From Aphidius gifuensis (taxonomy: Eukaryota > Arthropoda > Insecta > Hymenoptera > Braconidae), in the NCBI RefSeq assembly GCF_014905175.1, contig NC_057790.1, positions 5,890,001 to 5,954,000 on the forward strand: 64,000 nucleotides of DNA, written 5' to 3'. The number at the start of each line of letters is the position of its first letter. The first letter of the stretch is position 1. A program made the position numbers and the translations under genes. The notes below the pieces were generated by a model. That model worked only from the letters and a program-made list of their open reading frames with translations, was not told where the DNA came from and searched no databases. Shown in pieces: positions 34,470 through 46,041 of the stretch.

Positions 34470-34865
34470 TGCAATTATTTAATGTACTGCGTGGCGCTTG
34501 AAAGGTAGTCTTTAAGATCAATGATAAATCATCTTATAATAATGCTTTGTTTATATAACAATCTACGTCGTTGTGAGTGTCATGTGACTTGCACAAATTA
34601 CACTTGAAGATAAAAACAAAAAAAAAGTAAATGTGTTTTTAAATTATTCTTGAATGTCATCATTGCTGATAAAACATTGTATTTTGAATGACAACAATGA
34701 TTTGAATTAAAAAATTGAATAAATTTAATTTAACTAATTTTTCTTTAACTTAATTTAATAATTAAATTTCAGTGATAAATATAAGTGAGTTGGAATAATT
34801 CAATGACCATATCAGCTATTGTTTATTGTAACATAAGATTGCTATTGTTATTGTTACTTAAATAA
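34470..34865. other. Intergenic, P450 copy 8 upstream / MAPEG gene downstream
   Basis: AT-rich DNA of about 400 bp between the copy 8 start and the stop of the first MAPEG gene. It contains the promoter of copy 8 and the 3' UTR of the MAPEG gene; no distinct element is recognised. Confidence 0.4.
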
Positions 34866-35358
34866 TCAATAACAATAATAAATCAATGTCATAGTTGCTT
34901 CATATATTGTTATTCCATAACCAGTTAGCCATAAGATAGCTCTGTATGGTTGTTTAGCCAACATTGCATAAAAAATTGTATGAAATATTCTGGCAATAAC
35001 AAATGTTCTTATCAACCAAGGTGATACAACAGAACATGGACCAGTTGTTAGCCAAATTGCTGTTATAATAAACCAAGGAAAAATATTTTCCATGTCATTT
35101 CTATGTGCTCTTCTTACTCTTTCAACATTTTCATCAACATCACAACGTAATCCTGATACTAATACATCCTCTGGATTTGCAACAACCTTTAAATTAATAT
35201 AATTAATTAATTTTATTTTTGTTAATAATGAAAATTAAACTCACCTTTCTAACAGCACGTTGACTAACTGTTAATAATGACATGAATAATGTTTTTATTA
35301 TTAATATTGATCCCCAAAAACCAAACTCTTTCATCAAGCTTTCATTTATAGAAATCAT
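34866..35358 (-). CDS. Mgstl: MAPEG-family microsomal glutathione S-transferase 1-like, copy a
   Basis: Membrane-bound glutathione-dependent enzyme of the MGST1/mPGES-1 branch of MAPEG. Two exons, 35245-35358 and 34866-35186, give 144 residues, about the family length. The signature VERVRRAHRNDMENI just after exon 2 starts is the cytosolic loop that binds glutathione. Four hydrophobic helices are visible: FWGSILIIKTLFMSLL, PWFIITAIWL, WLIRTFVIARIFHTIF and LTGYGITIYEATMTLIYY. The start at 35358 gives the short lumenal head MISINESLMKEFGF. A close paralogue with the same intron position follows directly. Known roles of the family are glutathione conjugation and peroxidase activity on lipophilic electrophiles, or prostaglandin E synthesis; which applies here is not visible. 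Confidence 0.9.
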
Positions 35359-35838
35359 TATTTAAATGTTTTTTCGTTAATTAATTTTATACTTAAATAT
35401 TTTTGAGCATTCAAGTTATGCGTGTTATGAAATATTATACAATCAGGCTACTAGGTTGACTGTAAAGGTGTTGTGGGTGTTTTGCTTTTTATTCACCCTA
35501 TCATAATATCAATAACTACTTAGGTATAGCCTAAACTATATCTTGATTTGTCAAAGAAAACAAGTCAAGTAACAATGATGACTAATCAAATTTAAAACTC
35601 ATATTTACGTAATAATAATTGAATGACTTGCATAAAATAAAAAAAGATGTTTTCAACTGTTAATAAACAATTTATTTATTACAGAATTTTTCACTACAAA
35701 ATTTATTACCCAACCCAAAAAAATATTTAAAAAAATGAGTAGAAGAAAATGATAAATTCATCTTCATTATAAAAAATATAATTAAACAAAAAATTTTAGT
35801 TGAATATTAATTATTGTTATTGTTCATTTGTTTGATAA
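35359..35838. other. Intergenic between MAPEG copies
   Basis: 480 bp of AT-rich DNA with the promoter of copy a and the 3' UTR of copy b (poly-A-signal-like AATAAA motifs on the minus strand near 35700-35830). No gene seen. Confidence 0.4.
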
Positions 35839-36382
35839 TTAAAAATAATAAATTAAAGTTGAAATTGCTTGATAAATTGTGATTCCATAACCAATGAACC
35901 ATGCAATTGCTCTGTGTGGTTGTTTTGCCCAAATAGCATATACAAATGTATGAACAATTCTAGAAATAACAAATCCTCTAATCAAAATCATAGCTGTCCA
36001 GTAAGATGGTCCAGTTGTCAACCAAATCAATGTCATGACAAACCAAGGAAGAATATTTTCCAAATCATTTCTATGTGCTCTTCTTACTCTTTCAACATCC
36101 TCATCAATAGCAGCTATTTTTGATGTTTTAGATTGTCTGTCTTCTGGATTTGCAAATACCTTTAATTTAAAATATTATTTAAAAAATTAAACTTTGATCT
36201 TTGATCATTGATCACAAGTTAAAACCGGTTATCATGCGTAAATATATATTAATTTTTTGATGACTTACATTTTTAGCAAAACGTTGACGAGCTGTTAAAA
36301 GTGACATAGCCAATGTTTTCATCACCAAAATTGATCCCCAAAATGCAAATTCTTTGAATAAATCTTCACTTATTGTAACCAT
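35839..36382 (-). CDS. Mgstl: MAPEG-family microsomal glutathione S-transferase 1-like, copy b
   Basis: Tandem paralogue of the previous gene. Two exons, 36269-36382 and 35839-36159, give 144 residues. It begins MVTISEDLFKEFAFWGS, carries the signature VERVRRAHRNDLENI and the four membrane helices, and ends QAISTLIYYF. The intron lies at the same position (after RQRFAKN, opposite SQRAVRK in copy a), showing origin by tandem duplication. The stretch between the intron and the signature differs most (RQSKTSKIAAIDED against VLVSGLRCDVDEN). Both copies point toward the P450 array and share its strand. Confidence 0.9.
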
Positions 36383-37468
36383 TGTTAATTTTTTATATTT
36401 ATATTCACTTGAAGAAAATATAAAATACTCTTTTACAATAGTTTAAGTAATATTATTGTATCAAGTTAACAAACAAGACTTGTTTATGTCACACAGATCA
36501 ACAGTCTCTATCACCTGGTTGTCTCTTTTTATTTATATTTACTAAAGTAAAAAAATATGGCCACGAAAAAATACGTGGACAGTGGACACTCATCATCATG
36601 CACCATCAGCTGGTAATGTGAATCACTAGCTCCAAGACTTGTTTGAGTTAGAGAAAAAAATAAAAACAACAATAGTCATGATTTCTTTGGTAATCGAAAA
36701 AAAAAAAAATCTTTCGAAAAAAAGAGCAAAACAAGAAGATAATCTGTCTCTCTTTTGTTGGCTACCGCGTGATATTACTTGAGGGGTTTGTTGGGATGTC
36801 AAACAAGGGTTGTCACAAGGCGGGGATACAAAAAAAATCAAAAAAAAAATGAGACAGCTGAAGCAGAAAACTCCAGTTTGCTCCAATACGACGCCCCAGT
36901 ATCATCCAACACCCTGCTGATATATATTCTTTTCTCTCCAGTTTATTCATCTCGGTCATCATCATCTTCATCACACATACATTGACATCTGTCCCTTTTA
37001 CAACCATATGTACATATTCAACAGTAATCTGTACTTATGTTTGTATTAACAAAAAAAAAAATCAGAGTATGTGTACATTAACAGTACAAACATCACACAA
37101 ACTAGATGTAATGTCAAATGCATTCATCTAGTGCATTCATCAACTAGTTTTTTTATTTTTATTTTATTTTTTCCAATATAAAAATCATATTTTTTTTTTG
37201 TTAATTTTATTAATTATTGTTGATGAATCATGACAGTTAAAGTGGTGTTGATTATTTTTTTTGTTTAATATATTTTTTTAATTTAGAAAATGTCAATTGG
37301 AGCATTGACATTACATTGAAGGATAAATAATAGGAAGACATTCACTGGAGTATAATCTACAAGGACGCCATATGTAGATTTTTTTATTTTATTAACATGA
37401 AATTATGACTCATGTTTTGTGGAATATATATATATAAATAAATTAAAAATACAAAGAATTAATTAATC
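36383..37468. other. Divergent intergenic / promoter region
   Basis: Lies between the MAPEG copy b start (minus) and the first PDZRN3-like exon (plus), so it should carry both promoters. A less AT-rich stretch (36560-37020) with CATCATCATGCACCATCAGC and TCATCATCATCTTCATCAC runs is probably promoter or 5' UTR. ORFs here overlap on both strands and look fortuitous. No RING or first-PDZ exon for the scaffold gene was found. Confidence 0.4.
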
Positions 37469-39987
37469 ATGGATTTTGTAATTATTTCGGTAAGATGATC
37501 ATTTATTAAATCATTGGTAATTGTTTAATTGTATTTTTATATATAGCTATATGTATTTTATTTTTTAATGAAAAATAGATAAATGGTAGAGATGTATCAA
37601 ATTCTAGTCATGAAGAAGCTGTACGTTATTTTGAAACAGCCCAAGAACCAATAACAATACAAGTACTACGTAAACAATCAAATCGTATTAATCAACAAAT
37701 TGATACCAAATTAAATAACAATGAGCCAAAAAAATTATTAAATTATACAACAACAAGTGTACAAACAGAACTTGTTGGTTTAATAAATGATGATTATGTT
37801 GATAATTATTATGTATTTGAAGATGGTGATGATTATGATGATGATCAAGATAATGAAGATGTTGAAGTTGAAGAATATGATGAAATGACAAATATACGTG
37901 ATTTTAAATTACGTGAAGATGTTTATTTTGAAGAAGTTACATTACGTAAAAGTACAAGTCAAGAAAAATTAGGTTTAACTGTATGTTATAATTATTCATG
38001 TGAAAAAGATAATAATAATTCTGATACTGCTGAAGTATATATATCAGAAATATTAAAAGATAGTTTAGCATCACGTGATGGTAGATTACGTGAAGGTGAT
38101 CAAATATTACAAGTTAATGGTAAAGATATTGAGAGTAAAGAACAAACTGAACGTGTATTTTCACAAACTAAAAATACAGTTGTTATACTTGTTAGTAGAT
38201 GTTTATATCAATCATCATTACAAAATTCACCTGATAATGTACCAGCATATCAAAATAGTATGATTGAATTATTATTGCAACATCAAAAACGTCAATATGA
38301 AAATACTGCATTGAATGATAATAATAAATGTGATACTGGTGTATCAACAACATCAACAACAACGACAACAACAACAACAGTATCATCATCACCACCACCA
38401 CCAGTTCCACCACATATTGGAATAAATAATTCATTATTATCATCAACATCAACATCATCATCATCACACAATTCTCATACATCAAATAATAAAGATACAA
38501 ATGAATCAATTAAAGAATCAATTAAAAAAATTGATGATTTAACGTTAAATATAAAAACAAGATCAACATTACATGGAATAAAAAATTTACAAACATCAAG
38601 TGATACTGAACATATTTATGAAACAATACCAGAAAGTGATAATGAGCCAATTTATTCATCACCATATGAGAGTAAATTAAATATACGTAAAAATGAAACA
38701 TCAACAACATCAACATTAACAACAGCAACAACAACAACAACAACACAACATGAACATCGTAGTAGTAAATCATCAAAAAGTAATAGTTCAATTGAAGAAA
38801 AAGATTCATCAAGTGCTTATAATACTGGTGAATCATGTCACAGTAATAATCAACTTGTACTTGAACTACAAAAATCAACAGATTCACGTGATATACGTGG
38901 TAGTACATTGGTACTATGTACATCAGATAATAATACACCAACAACACCAATTAATTATAATCGTCCACCAAATTGTGATATTGCTGAAAATCAAATTGTT
39001 AGATCACTTCAAGCATCATTATCAGCACCACAATTTAATAATTCACATATTATTGACAATAAAAAATTAACAAATACATGCCAATATAATTGTTATCATC
39101 GTCCACAATCACAATATCAATATTATTATCATCAACCACAATATCAATTAAATACAATCAATAATAAAAATTTAAATACAACATGGAATAATAATAATAT
39201 AAATAATAATCATTATGATAAAGATACAACAAGTATTGGTAGTAGTGTTATGTATACAAATGTTGATAATTTAGAACAAACAATGATGCTACAACAACAA
39301 ATATTTACACAAGCATTAAATCGTAAAAATATAACAAAAGATGAAATAATTGATGATAATAATGATAAATCAAAAGGTAAATTTAGAGCACCAAATTTAA
39401 CACAATATCATTTTATTGGTAGTCAACAAGTTAGAAAAACAAATACATTAAATATGCCTGAGGATAAATGTGATCCAAGAATGGAATGGAAAGTTAAAAG
39501 AAGACCAGATGGTACAAGATACATTGTTAGACGACCAGTTAGAAATAGATTATTAGATAATCGAACACTTGAAATATCAGAAGAAAGAGCTGGACAAACA
39601 ACTGAAGATGACACTGTCTCGGAAATTAAAGTAATAAAAACACTTACTATTGTTATTGAGTTAATCATTGATTATGTATAATATATTTTTGAAATTTTAT
39701 TTTAGTTGGGACGTTATTGGACAAAAGAAGAAAAAAAAAGACATCTTGAACAGGCACGTCAACGTAAACAACGTCATCAAGGATTACTACGTCAACAATT
39801 AAAACAACATGAAGTATTAAATTGTGATCATGTTGTTGTTGTTGATGATGATACAACACGTAAATCAAGTAGTCAAGATACTAGTGTTAATATTAATCAA
39901 ACAAATCATAATAAAATTGATGATAATATAAATTGTGGAGGAAATGGTAAGACATCAATTGGTCTATTATCAGTAACAACTGTTTAA
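37469..39987 (+). CDS. Pdzrn3: PDZRN3/PDZD4-like PDZ scaffold protein (short form)
   Basis: Three exons, 37469-37489, 37579-39630 and 39706-39987, encode 784 residues. Exon 1 gives only MDFVIIS, with an in-frame TAA just upstream, and splices into INGRDVSNSSHEEAVRYFET, the second half of the first PDZ domain. A complete PDZ domain follows (about 122-216: LGLTVCYN ... YISEILKDS ... REGDQILQVNG). A long Asn/Ser/Thr-rich linker contains the family motif SSAYNTGESC (about 417). The conserved C-terminal block has PRMEWKVKRRPDGTRYIV (about 640) and GRYWTKEEKKRHLEQAR, and the protein ends in SVTTV, a PDZ-binding tail. These features match vertebrate PDZRN3/4 and PDZD4. No RING is encoded here, so this form cannot be the ubiquitin ligase; RING exons may lie outside the window. 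Confidence 0.88.
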
Positions 39988-40197
39988 TTATTTATTCAAA
40001 TACACATGGTGTTTTTATTTTTTTTTCTTTTATTATTATTATATTTATATATAATGTTTTTTGTCAATCTTGGTATGTATAACATATACCTATATCAATG
40101 TACATAATAATACATAATATATATAATTATAAAACAAGCAAGGAAAAAAAGTTTAAAAAAAGTATATTAATTTTTTTAGAATAGAAAATATTTTTAA
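39988..40197. other. Convergent 3' ends
   Basis: About 210 bp separate the stop codons of the PDZ scaffold (+) and importin-9 (-); it must hold both 3' UTR ends. AT-rich, with several AATAAA/ATTAAA-like motifs. Confidence 0.5.
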
Positions 40198-42169
40198 TTA
40201 TTGAAAAAATGATTGATTAATAGTTAAATTACTGAGTACTTTACGTTCAGAATCATTTAAATGTTGTATAAATGCTGGAAAACAATGATGACTTGAAAAA
40301 TTAGTTAAAAAATCACGTAAATAATGATTTAAATTTAAATGATATATAGAATCTTGCATTAAATCTGGATCATCATCTTCTTTTTCTTCTTCATCATCAA
40401 TAATACTCATAATAAATTCAGCATTATCACCAGTATCAATTAAATTATTACCATCATCATTATCATCATCAGAATCATCAACATCTTGTTCACCAGAACA
40501 ATGTGCTTCAATGTCATTTGATAATTCATTAATAATTAATTTAAATATTTTAACAAGTATTGGTATATTTGTCCATTGAAATGGTTGTGATTGTGTTTTA
40601 CTTCTTGTATGTATACCAGAGTTATTTGGAAATATTTGATCACCATTAACTGTTATTTCATTTAATCTTGAATCATCATTTGTAACACCATGTTCAAGAA
40701 TTTTAGCTAATGCAACAGTTGTTACTTTTCTATCATAACTACCAAAAAATAAATGTTGTCTTGTAACCCATTCAACAAGAACAAATGCTAATGCACTTTG
40801 ACCAGTTGGACCAGGTACTGTTGATAAAAAATTTAATACAGCATCAAATTCAGTATTAATTAAATGTGCATATACCATTAATAAACTTTGCATAACAGTA
40901 AGTGTTTCAGTTCTTTGCATTTTACTAAGTACAGCTTTAAGTAATAAATCAAGATTTTCACCTAAATTACTACCAACTTGTCTTATAAGTGTTGTTACTA
41001 AACGTCCAACAAATGCTGCTGTAAATTCACTTGATTGTGGATTTAATAATTGTGCAACAATTTGTAATATAAAATGTAAACCAGTACGTCCATCATTATC
41101 ACGATGATCAATAACTTGACGTGCACCAATTGATAAATAAGTTCTAATAACTTCACCACCACTTTGTAATGTACTATTATCATCTGAATTTAATATACAA
41201 TGACATGCTGCTGGAAATCCAGTTTCAACTAATACATGACTAAGTGGTCTTGGTGAATATTGTACTAATACTTGTAATACATCAAGTGCAACAGCACGTA
41301 TACCATCTTCATGATTTTTTTCCAACGGATTTAATGACATCATACTTACAAGTGTTGGTATAATTCGAGTTTGTAATGATTCAATACATTGTTCATTTTC
41401 AGTTAACTCTTTAAATATATCATGACAAAGTAATAATATATCTGGATCACTATGATATTTTATAAATATTGCAATTGTTAATGGACATATTTTTGATTCA
41501 ACACTTGCTGTAAAATCTTTATCAAGTGCTATTAAAACAACATATGCCTCAAGTATAAGAGTTAAAATTTCAGCTGTTGGTTGAGTTGCTAATAATGTAA
41601 AAAGACCTTGAAATATTGCTGGTAAATGTGATCTAACAATATTAACAATTCCAGTATTTGATGTTTGTGCTATTTCACAAAACCAATATACAGCTCTTGT
41701 TGAACTTATTCGTATACATATTGGTTGATTTTCTTGTAAACCATTTACAATTGCTTCTAAATATTTTGACATCATTTCAGGACTACCAAGACCAGCATAT
41801 CTTCCAACAAGACATATACATCGTCCCAATAAAAATGGATGAGCACCTACAACAAATAAATTTATTAAAAAAATTAATGAAATTCAATTTATTAAATGTT
41901 TGTTTTTTTCTTTCTTACTTGGATCATTGAAAATTCCAAGAAGTACACGTTCTAAAAATCCAACAAGATCAAAATGTAAATTTCCTGATTGTAGCTTAGC
42001 CATGACAAATTCCTTGGAGATACTTAATCCAAGAATTGATGATTCACAAAGTTTCCATGAATTTTCATTTGTTGAACGTAATCCATTTGCAGCTTCAAAG
42101 TGTCGTGTTATCACTTCACATACTGCATTGACTGAACCATCATTATGTTGAACAAGAGCCTGTAAATAC

Positions 42170-42211
<42 letters not shown>

Positions 42212-43500
42212 GTTCTTTTATATTTAATCTATTATTCTATTTAACTTACAGTCAATAATTCTTGTGCTGATATTCTGACATTAAATGCAAATGTTTGATC
42301 ATCTTCTTCAATAAATTGACTTGGATTTGTTGTCCATAATTCAATTTGTTCATCAGTTATTTGCATAAATATCATTAAATAATACATTGTTTCTTGTATA
42401 AAACTTGATAATAGATTTGAAAAACGTTTATTTTCAATGATACTTGTGATAAATTCAAAAACAGCAATTATTAAATTATTAAAATTTATAACTTCACCTG
42501 TAACAATAAAATAATTAAGTTAACTATTATTTTAATTTAAAAAATCAATTAATTTACCATCTGAATCAACTTGTTTTTCATCAATAATATCATTTCCATT
42601 AACTGTTTCTTCTTGATAAAGTTTTGCACTTTGTACAAAAATATCCCAAATTGGTACTAATATTTGTGGTAAATAATTTGTTATATATTTTGGTAATTTA
42701 CAAATAAGACAATTTATTGCTTTAATAATATCTGTTTTTAATCCAGTATCAGTTGTTTGTCCATTTGGTTCAGCCAATGATTTAACAAATTTTTCACAAA
42801 ACATTGGAATAACTGGTTGTAAATATTGTTCAACAAAACCTTTTTGATAAATACCAGTTGATGCAACAAGACCAGTTATTGTTGTAAATATTTCAACAGC
42901 TCTACCACGTGTTCTTATTGAATATTGGCTATCACTTTGATATATTCTATACATTTCTTGTAGTATAACTGGACCAACATTTGGCAATTGTGTATCAGTT
43001 AAATCTCTAGTAAATTCAGTAAGTACTCTCATTGCTCCATGAACAGCAAATTCACTTTGACCACTTAAACAATTAACTAAAATATCAAATAAACCTGGCC
43101 AATTTTCTGGCCAATCCCAGTGTGCAATTGCTGATATTGCATATGCAACTGATGATCTTACTTTACTTATTGATTCATGAAGACCAAGTGGTAATAATTC
43201 TTTAATTTTTTCTTTTGTTGTATGTGTTAATTCTGGTGAACGAAATTTTTCAGCTGCTGGATTCCAATGTACTTCAACATATTGTTTTAATAAAACTGAT
43301 GATAATTGTCGTATTGGTAAATGACCATTTCTATCAACAACAAATTCAGTTAAATGTATACCAAATTCATCTGTTACTTCAAGAGCTTGAATTTTTTGCT
43401 CAGCAGCTTGTCTTGTTTCACTGTGTGGTGATAATATTCCATTTAATGTTTCATAAAGTGCTTCTTTTAAAGAATTTTGTATTTCTTTTTGACTTGACAT
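40198..43500 (-). CDS. Ipo9: Importin-9
   Basis: Karyopherin-beta nuclear import receptor; known cargoes of the family are core histones (H2A-H2B), ribosomal proteins and actin, released by RanGTP. Four exons, 42558-43500, 42250-42497, 41919-42159 and 40198-41846, give 1026 residues, close to the 1041 of human IPO9. The N-terminal importin-beta domain shows RQLSSVLLKQYVEVHW and is followed by the very conserved ISKVRSSVAYAISAIAHWDW. HEAT repeats run throughout. Near the C-terminus lie SEFTAAFVGRLVTTLI, WTNIPILVKIFKLIINELSN, an acidic stretch (DDSDDDNDDG ... DDEEEKEDDDPD) equivalent to the histone-binding acidic loop, and a HLNDSERKVL tail. Frame and splice phases join without conflict; intact single-copy gene. 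Confidence 0.95.
42169..42211. repeat. CAT/ATC microsatellite in an importin-9 intron
   Basis: About 14 uninterrupted CAT/ATC triplets inside the 90-bp intron between exons 2 and 3 of importin-9, making up nearly half of it. Confidence 0.9.
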
Positions 43501-46041
43501 GTTGTTTTTTTTTTTTTTTTTATAGTCTAATTTTCATGTAAAAATATATTAAAAATTAACTCAATATTTGGCGGTTAATCTCTGTATAAAAAAAAAAGAA
43601 AACACATCAATTTTGAGGTTATTCATTGTTATTAATAAACAAATTATTTTGTATATTGTTTTTTATAGATAAATTTACTTACCTAAATTAACTGTTTTAA
43701 TTTTTCCAACAAATTTTTTGTCAATTTATTGACAATAATATTTTATAAACAATTAAATTATTATCACCGCAAGTTGATGTGTCATGTGTGTGTCTGGATG
43801 TGATGTTCCAACATTCAGTAGTTGAGAACCGTTTGGAACCGTTGAAAACTTTGCCGGATATATCAAAAAAAAAAAAAACACGCTAATAATCACAAATGAT
43901 ATTTAAAATTTTTAACACTTGATAAATATTGTGCTAGCTATTTAATTTATTTAAACAAGTTAATTGAATGTCTTTTGTTGTTATAGAAATTTCAAAATAA
44001 AAACATATAATTATTTATTTTTTAAATAAAATCTGAAATTGTATTAATTATTAATTGTCATTTATAATTAAAAACCACGAGGTAGTCTACACGTGGTAAT
44101 TACAAATAATTTATTGAAAAAAATTTCGATTGAAATTGGTCTTGTTTTCTTCATTGGATTTCGAAATCTTTGTTGGGTCCTAGGTGAATTCAGTTCCATG
44201 GTACCCCATGGTTACCCCCTGGGCCTGCCCTGGGCAATGTTTTCCGACCGTTTATATACATTACAATGTGTACCTGGTCACATCTGGTGGAACTGAATTC
44301 ACCGTTTCCCCTTTGTTGTGTATTTTTGTGTTTTCGAAAAGAAAATTAAATTGCAATTTAACCTCAGCCTTTATTTTTATTTTTCATCATTTTATAATAA
44401 CAATTTTTTATTACATATTGTATTTATTCATTAGGCACATATTGTTATGTACAATTAATAATTTTACATTCTCTTAAAAAAAAAAAAGAATATTATGAAC
44501 GATCATTGTATATTAAAAATATTTTGAGCTCAGGATAATGAAATCCTTTTTTTTAGGCTCTATAGGCTACTTTTAGGTATTATTATTGTCTATAGTCTTT
44601 ATATAAATTTTTTCAAGATATTTTATACACATTGTGAGTAGATTTAATGAAATTAATTTCACAGAAAATTATAAAAATAGTCATCATCAATCAGAGGCTG
44701 AGATTTTTCAGTAACATGATCATTTTCTGTGAGATGAATCCCATCAAATCCATTCCAATATGTTCAATAATCTTTACAGGAAGTATTTTTCTATTTTTAT
44801 TTTAGAAAATTATATTTCTTTATAAATTTTTTTAGTTAGAAATCCAAATAATTATCACACCCCTTATTTAACTGGGATTATTACAATTGATTTTAAATAA
44901 TAAAGTTTTAATTGTCATTGCAAAAATAATAATAATAATAAAAACAAACAATTATATTCAGAAATTAATTATCTGAAGTTATAGGAAACAAAAATTTACA
45001 TTTAATTAAGTAAAACCCATGTGTAACATTTAAACTACGATTTTGTTGTTTTACATTTTTTTTTTTTTTTTTCGTTTTCTATTTTTCACAATTGATTTTT
45101 TTGTTTTTTAATAACTAATAACATGTAGTGTGTAAATAAAAAGTTAACTTGTTAATAATGAATTAAAAAATATTTGAATGTAATTAAAAAAAAAAAAAAA
45201 ACTTATCAACACGAAATCGTAGAAATTTTTTAATTCTAATGGACGTGCTGAAATTTTCACTGCTTAAAAAAAAGAAAAAAAAATATATATAAATATTAAT
45301 GAAAAGCATTACGACAGGTACAATACTATTAAGTGTTTTATTTACGTTTTTTTTTTTTTCTTCTCTTTTTTCTTTTTTAATAATCACCATTAATTTTACG
45401 ACCAAAAAAAAAAATATATATATTTATATCTTATACATTACGATCGTAATTTATTTTCAAATTTTTTAATTATTAGATTTATTAATATTAATAATTAATA
45501 TTTATTTTTTGAATACTAACAAGTTAAAAATAGAAAATATTGACCATTTAATTTCAACAAGACCATATTTTTTTCTAAAACTTGAAATTTCATTTTATAA
45601 TTTCAAGAATTTTTAAATCTCTTATTTAAATTTTTGTTTTTTTAACTTTTTTATGTATAAAAATTGTAATTATATAAAATACTTGAACGTTATTAAATTT
45701 TAATTATTTTGTAGAAAAAAATATGCATTATTTCGTTGCAATTTTTAAATATTAAGTCCCAATTAATGCCAAATGTTTTTTTTTATTTAATTTAACAATA
45801 ATTATTGTATTATCTCTTTTTTTTCTTTTCTTAAAATACAATCAAAAAATACTTGTACAACATTGTTAGTTGTTTTAAATTCTTATAAAAATTCACGTAA
45901 TCGTTTTTTAAAAAATATTTTTTATTGTTACTTTATTATCTAATATTTTCAATTAGATGTTTGTTTTATTTATTTTTTTTTTTTCATCTTAAAAATTACT
46001 TAACTCTTAGGTTACTCCCCTTATTGCACAAATAACAATTG
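43501..46041. other. Importin-9 promoter and HR78 3' UTR
   Basis: AT-rich. The first 350 bp should hold the importin-9 5' UTR and promoter; a less AT-rich patch lies at 43760-43860. The remainder is intergenic or 3' UTR of the nuclear receptor. The only structured element I see is the short inverted-repeat element at 44183-44303. Confidence 0.4.
44183..44303. mobile_element. Short MITE, 121 bp
   Basis: Perfect 16-bp terminal inverted repeats, GGTGAATTCAGTTCCA and TGGAACTGAATTCACC, enclose about 89 bp. The inside includes GGTACCCCATGGTTACC and CCTGGGCCTGCCCTGGGC and is much more GC-rich than the flanks. No coding capacity. No longer target duplication could be fixed. Confidence 0.75.

Noticed and set aside
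38192..38950. Long minus-strand ORFs opposite the PDZ scaffold exon
   Set aside because: Low-complexity shadows of the Asn/Ser/Thr-rich coding strand; no protein-like composition.
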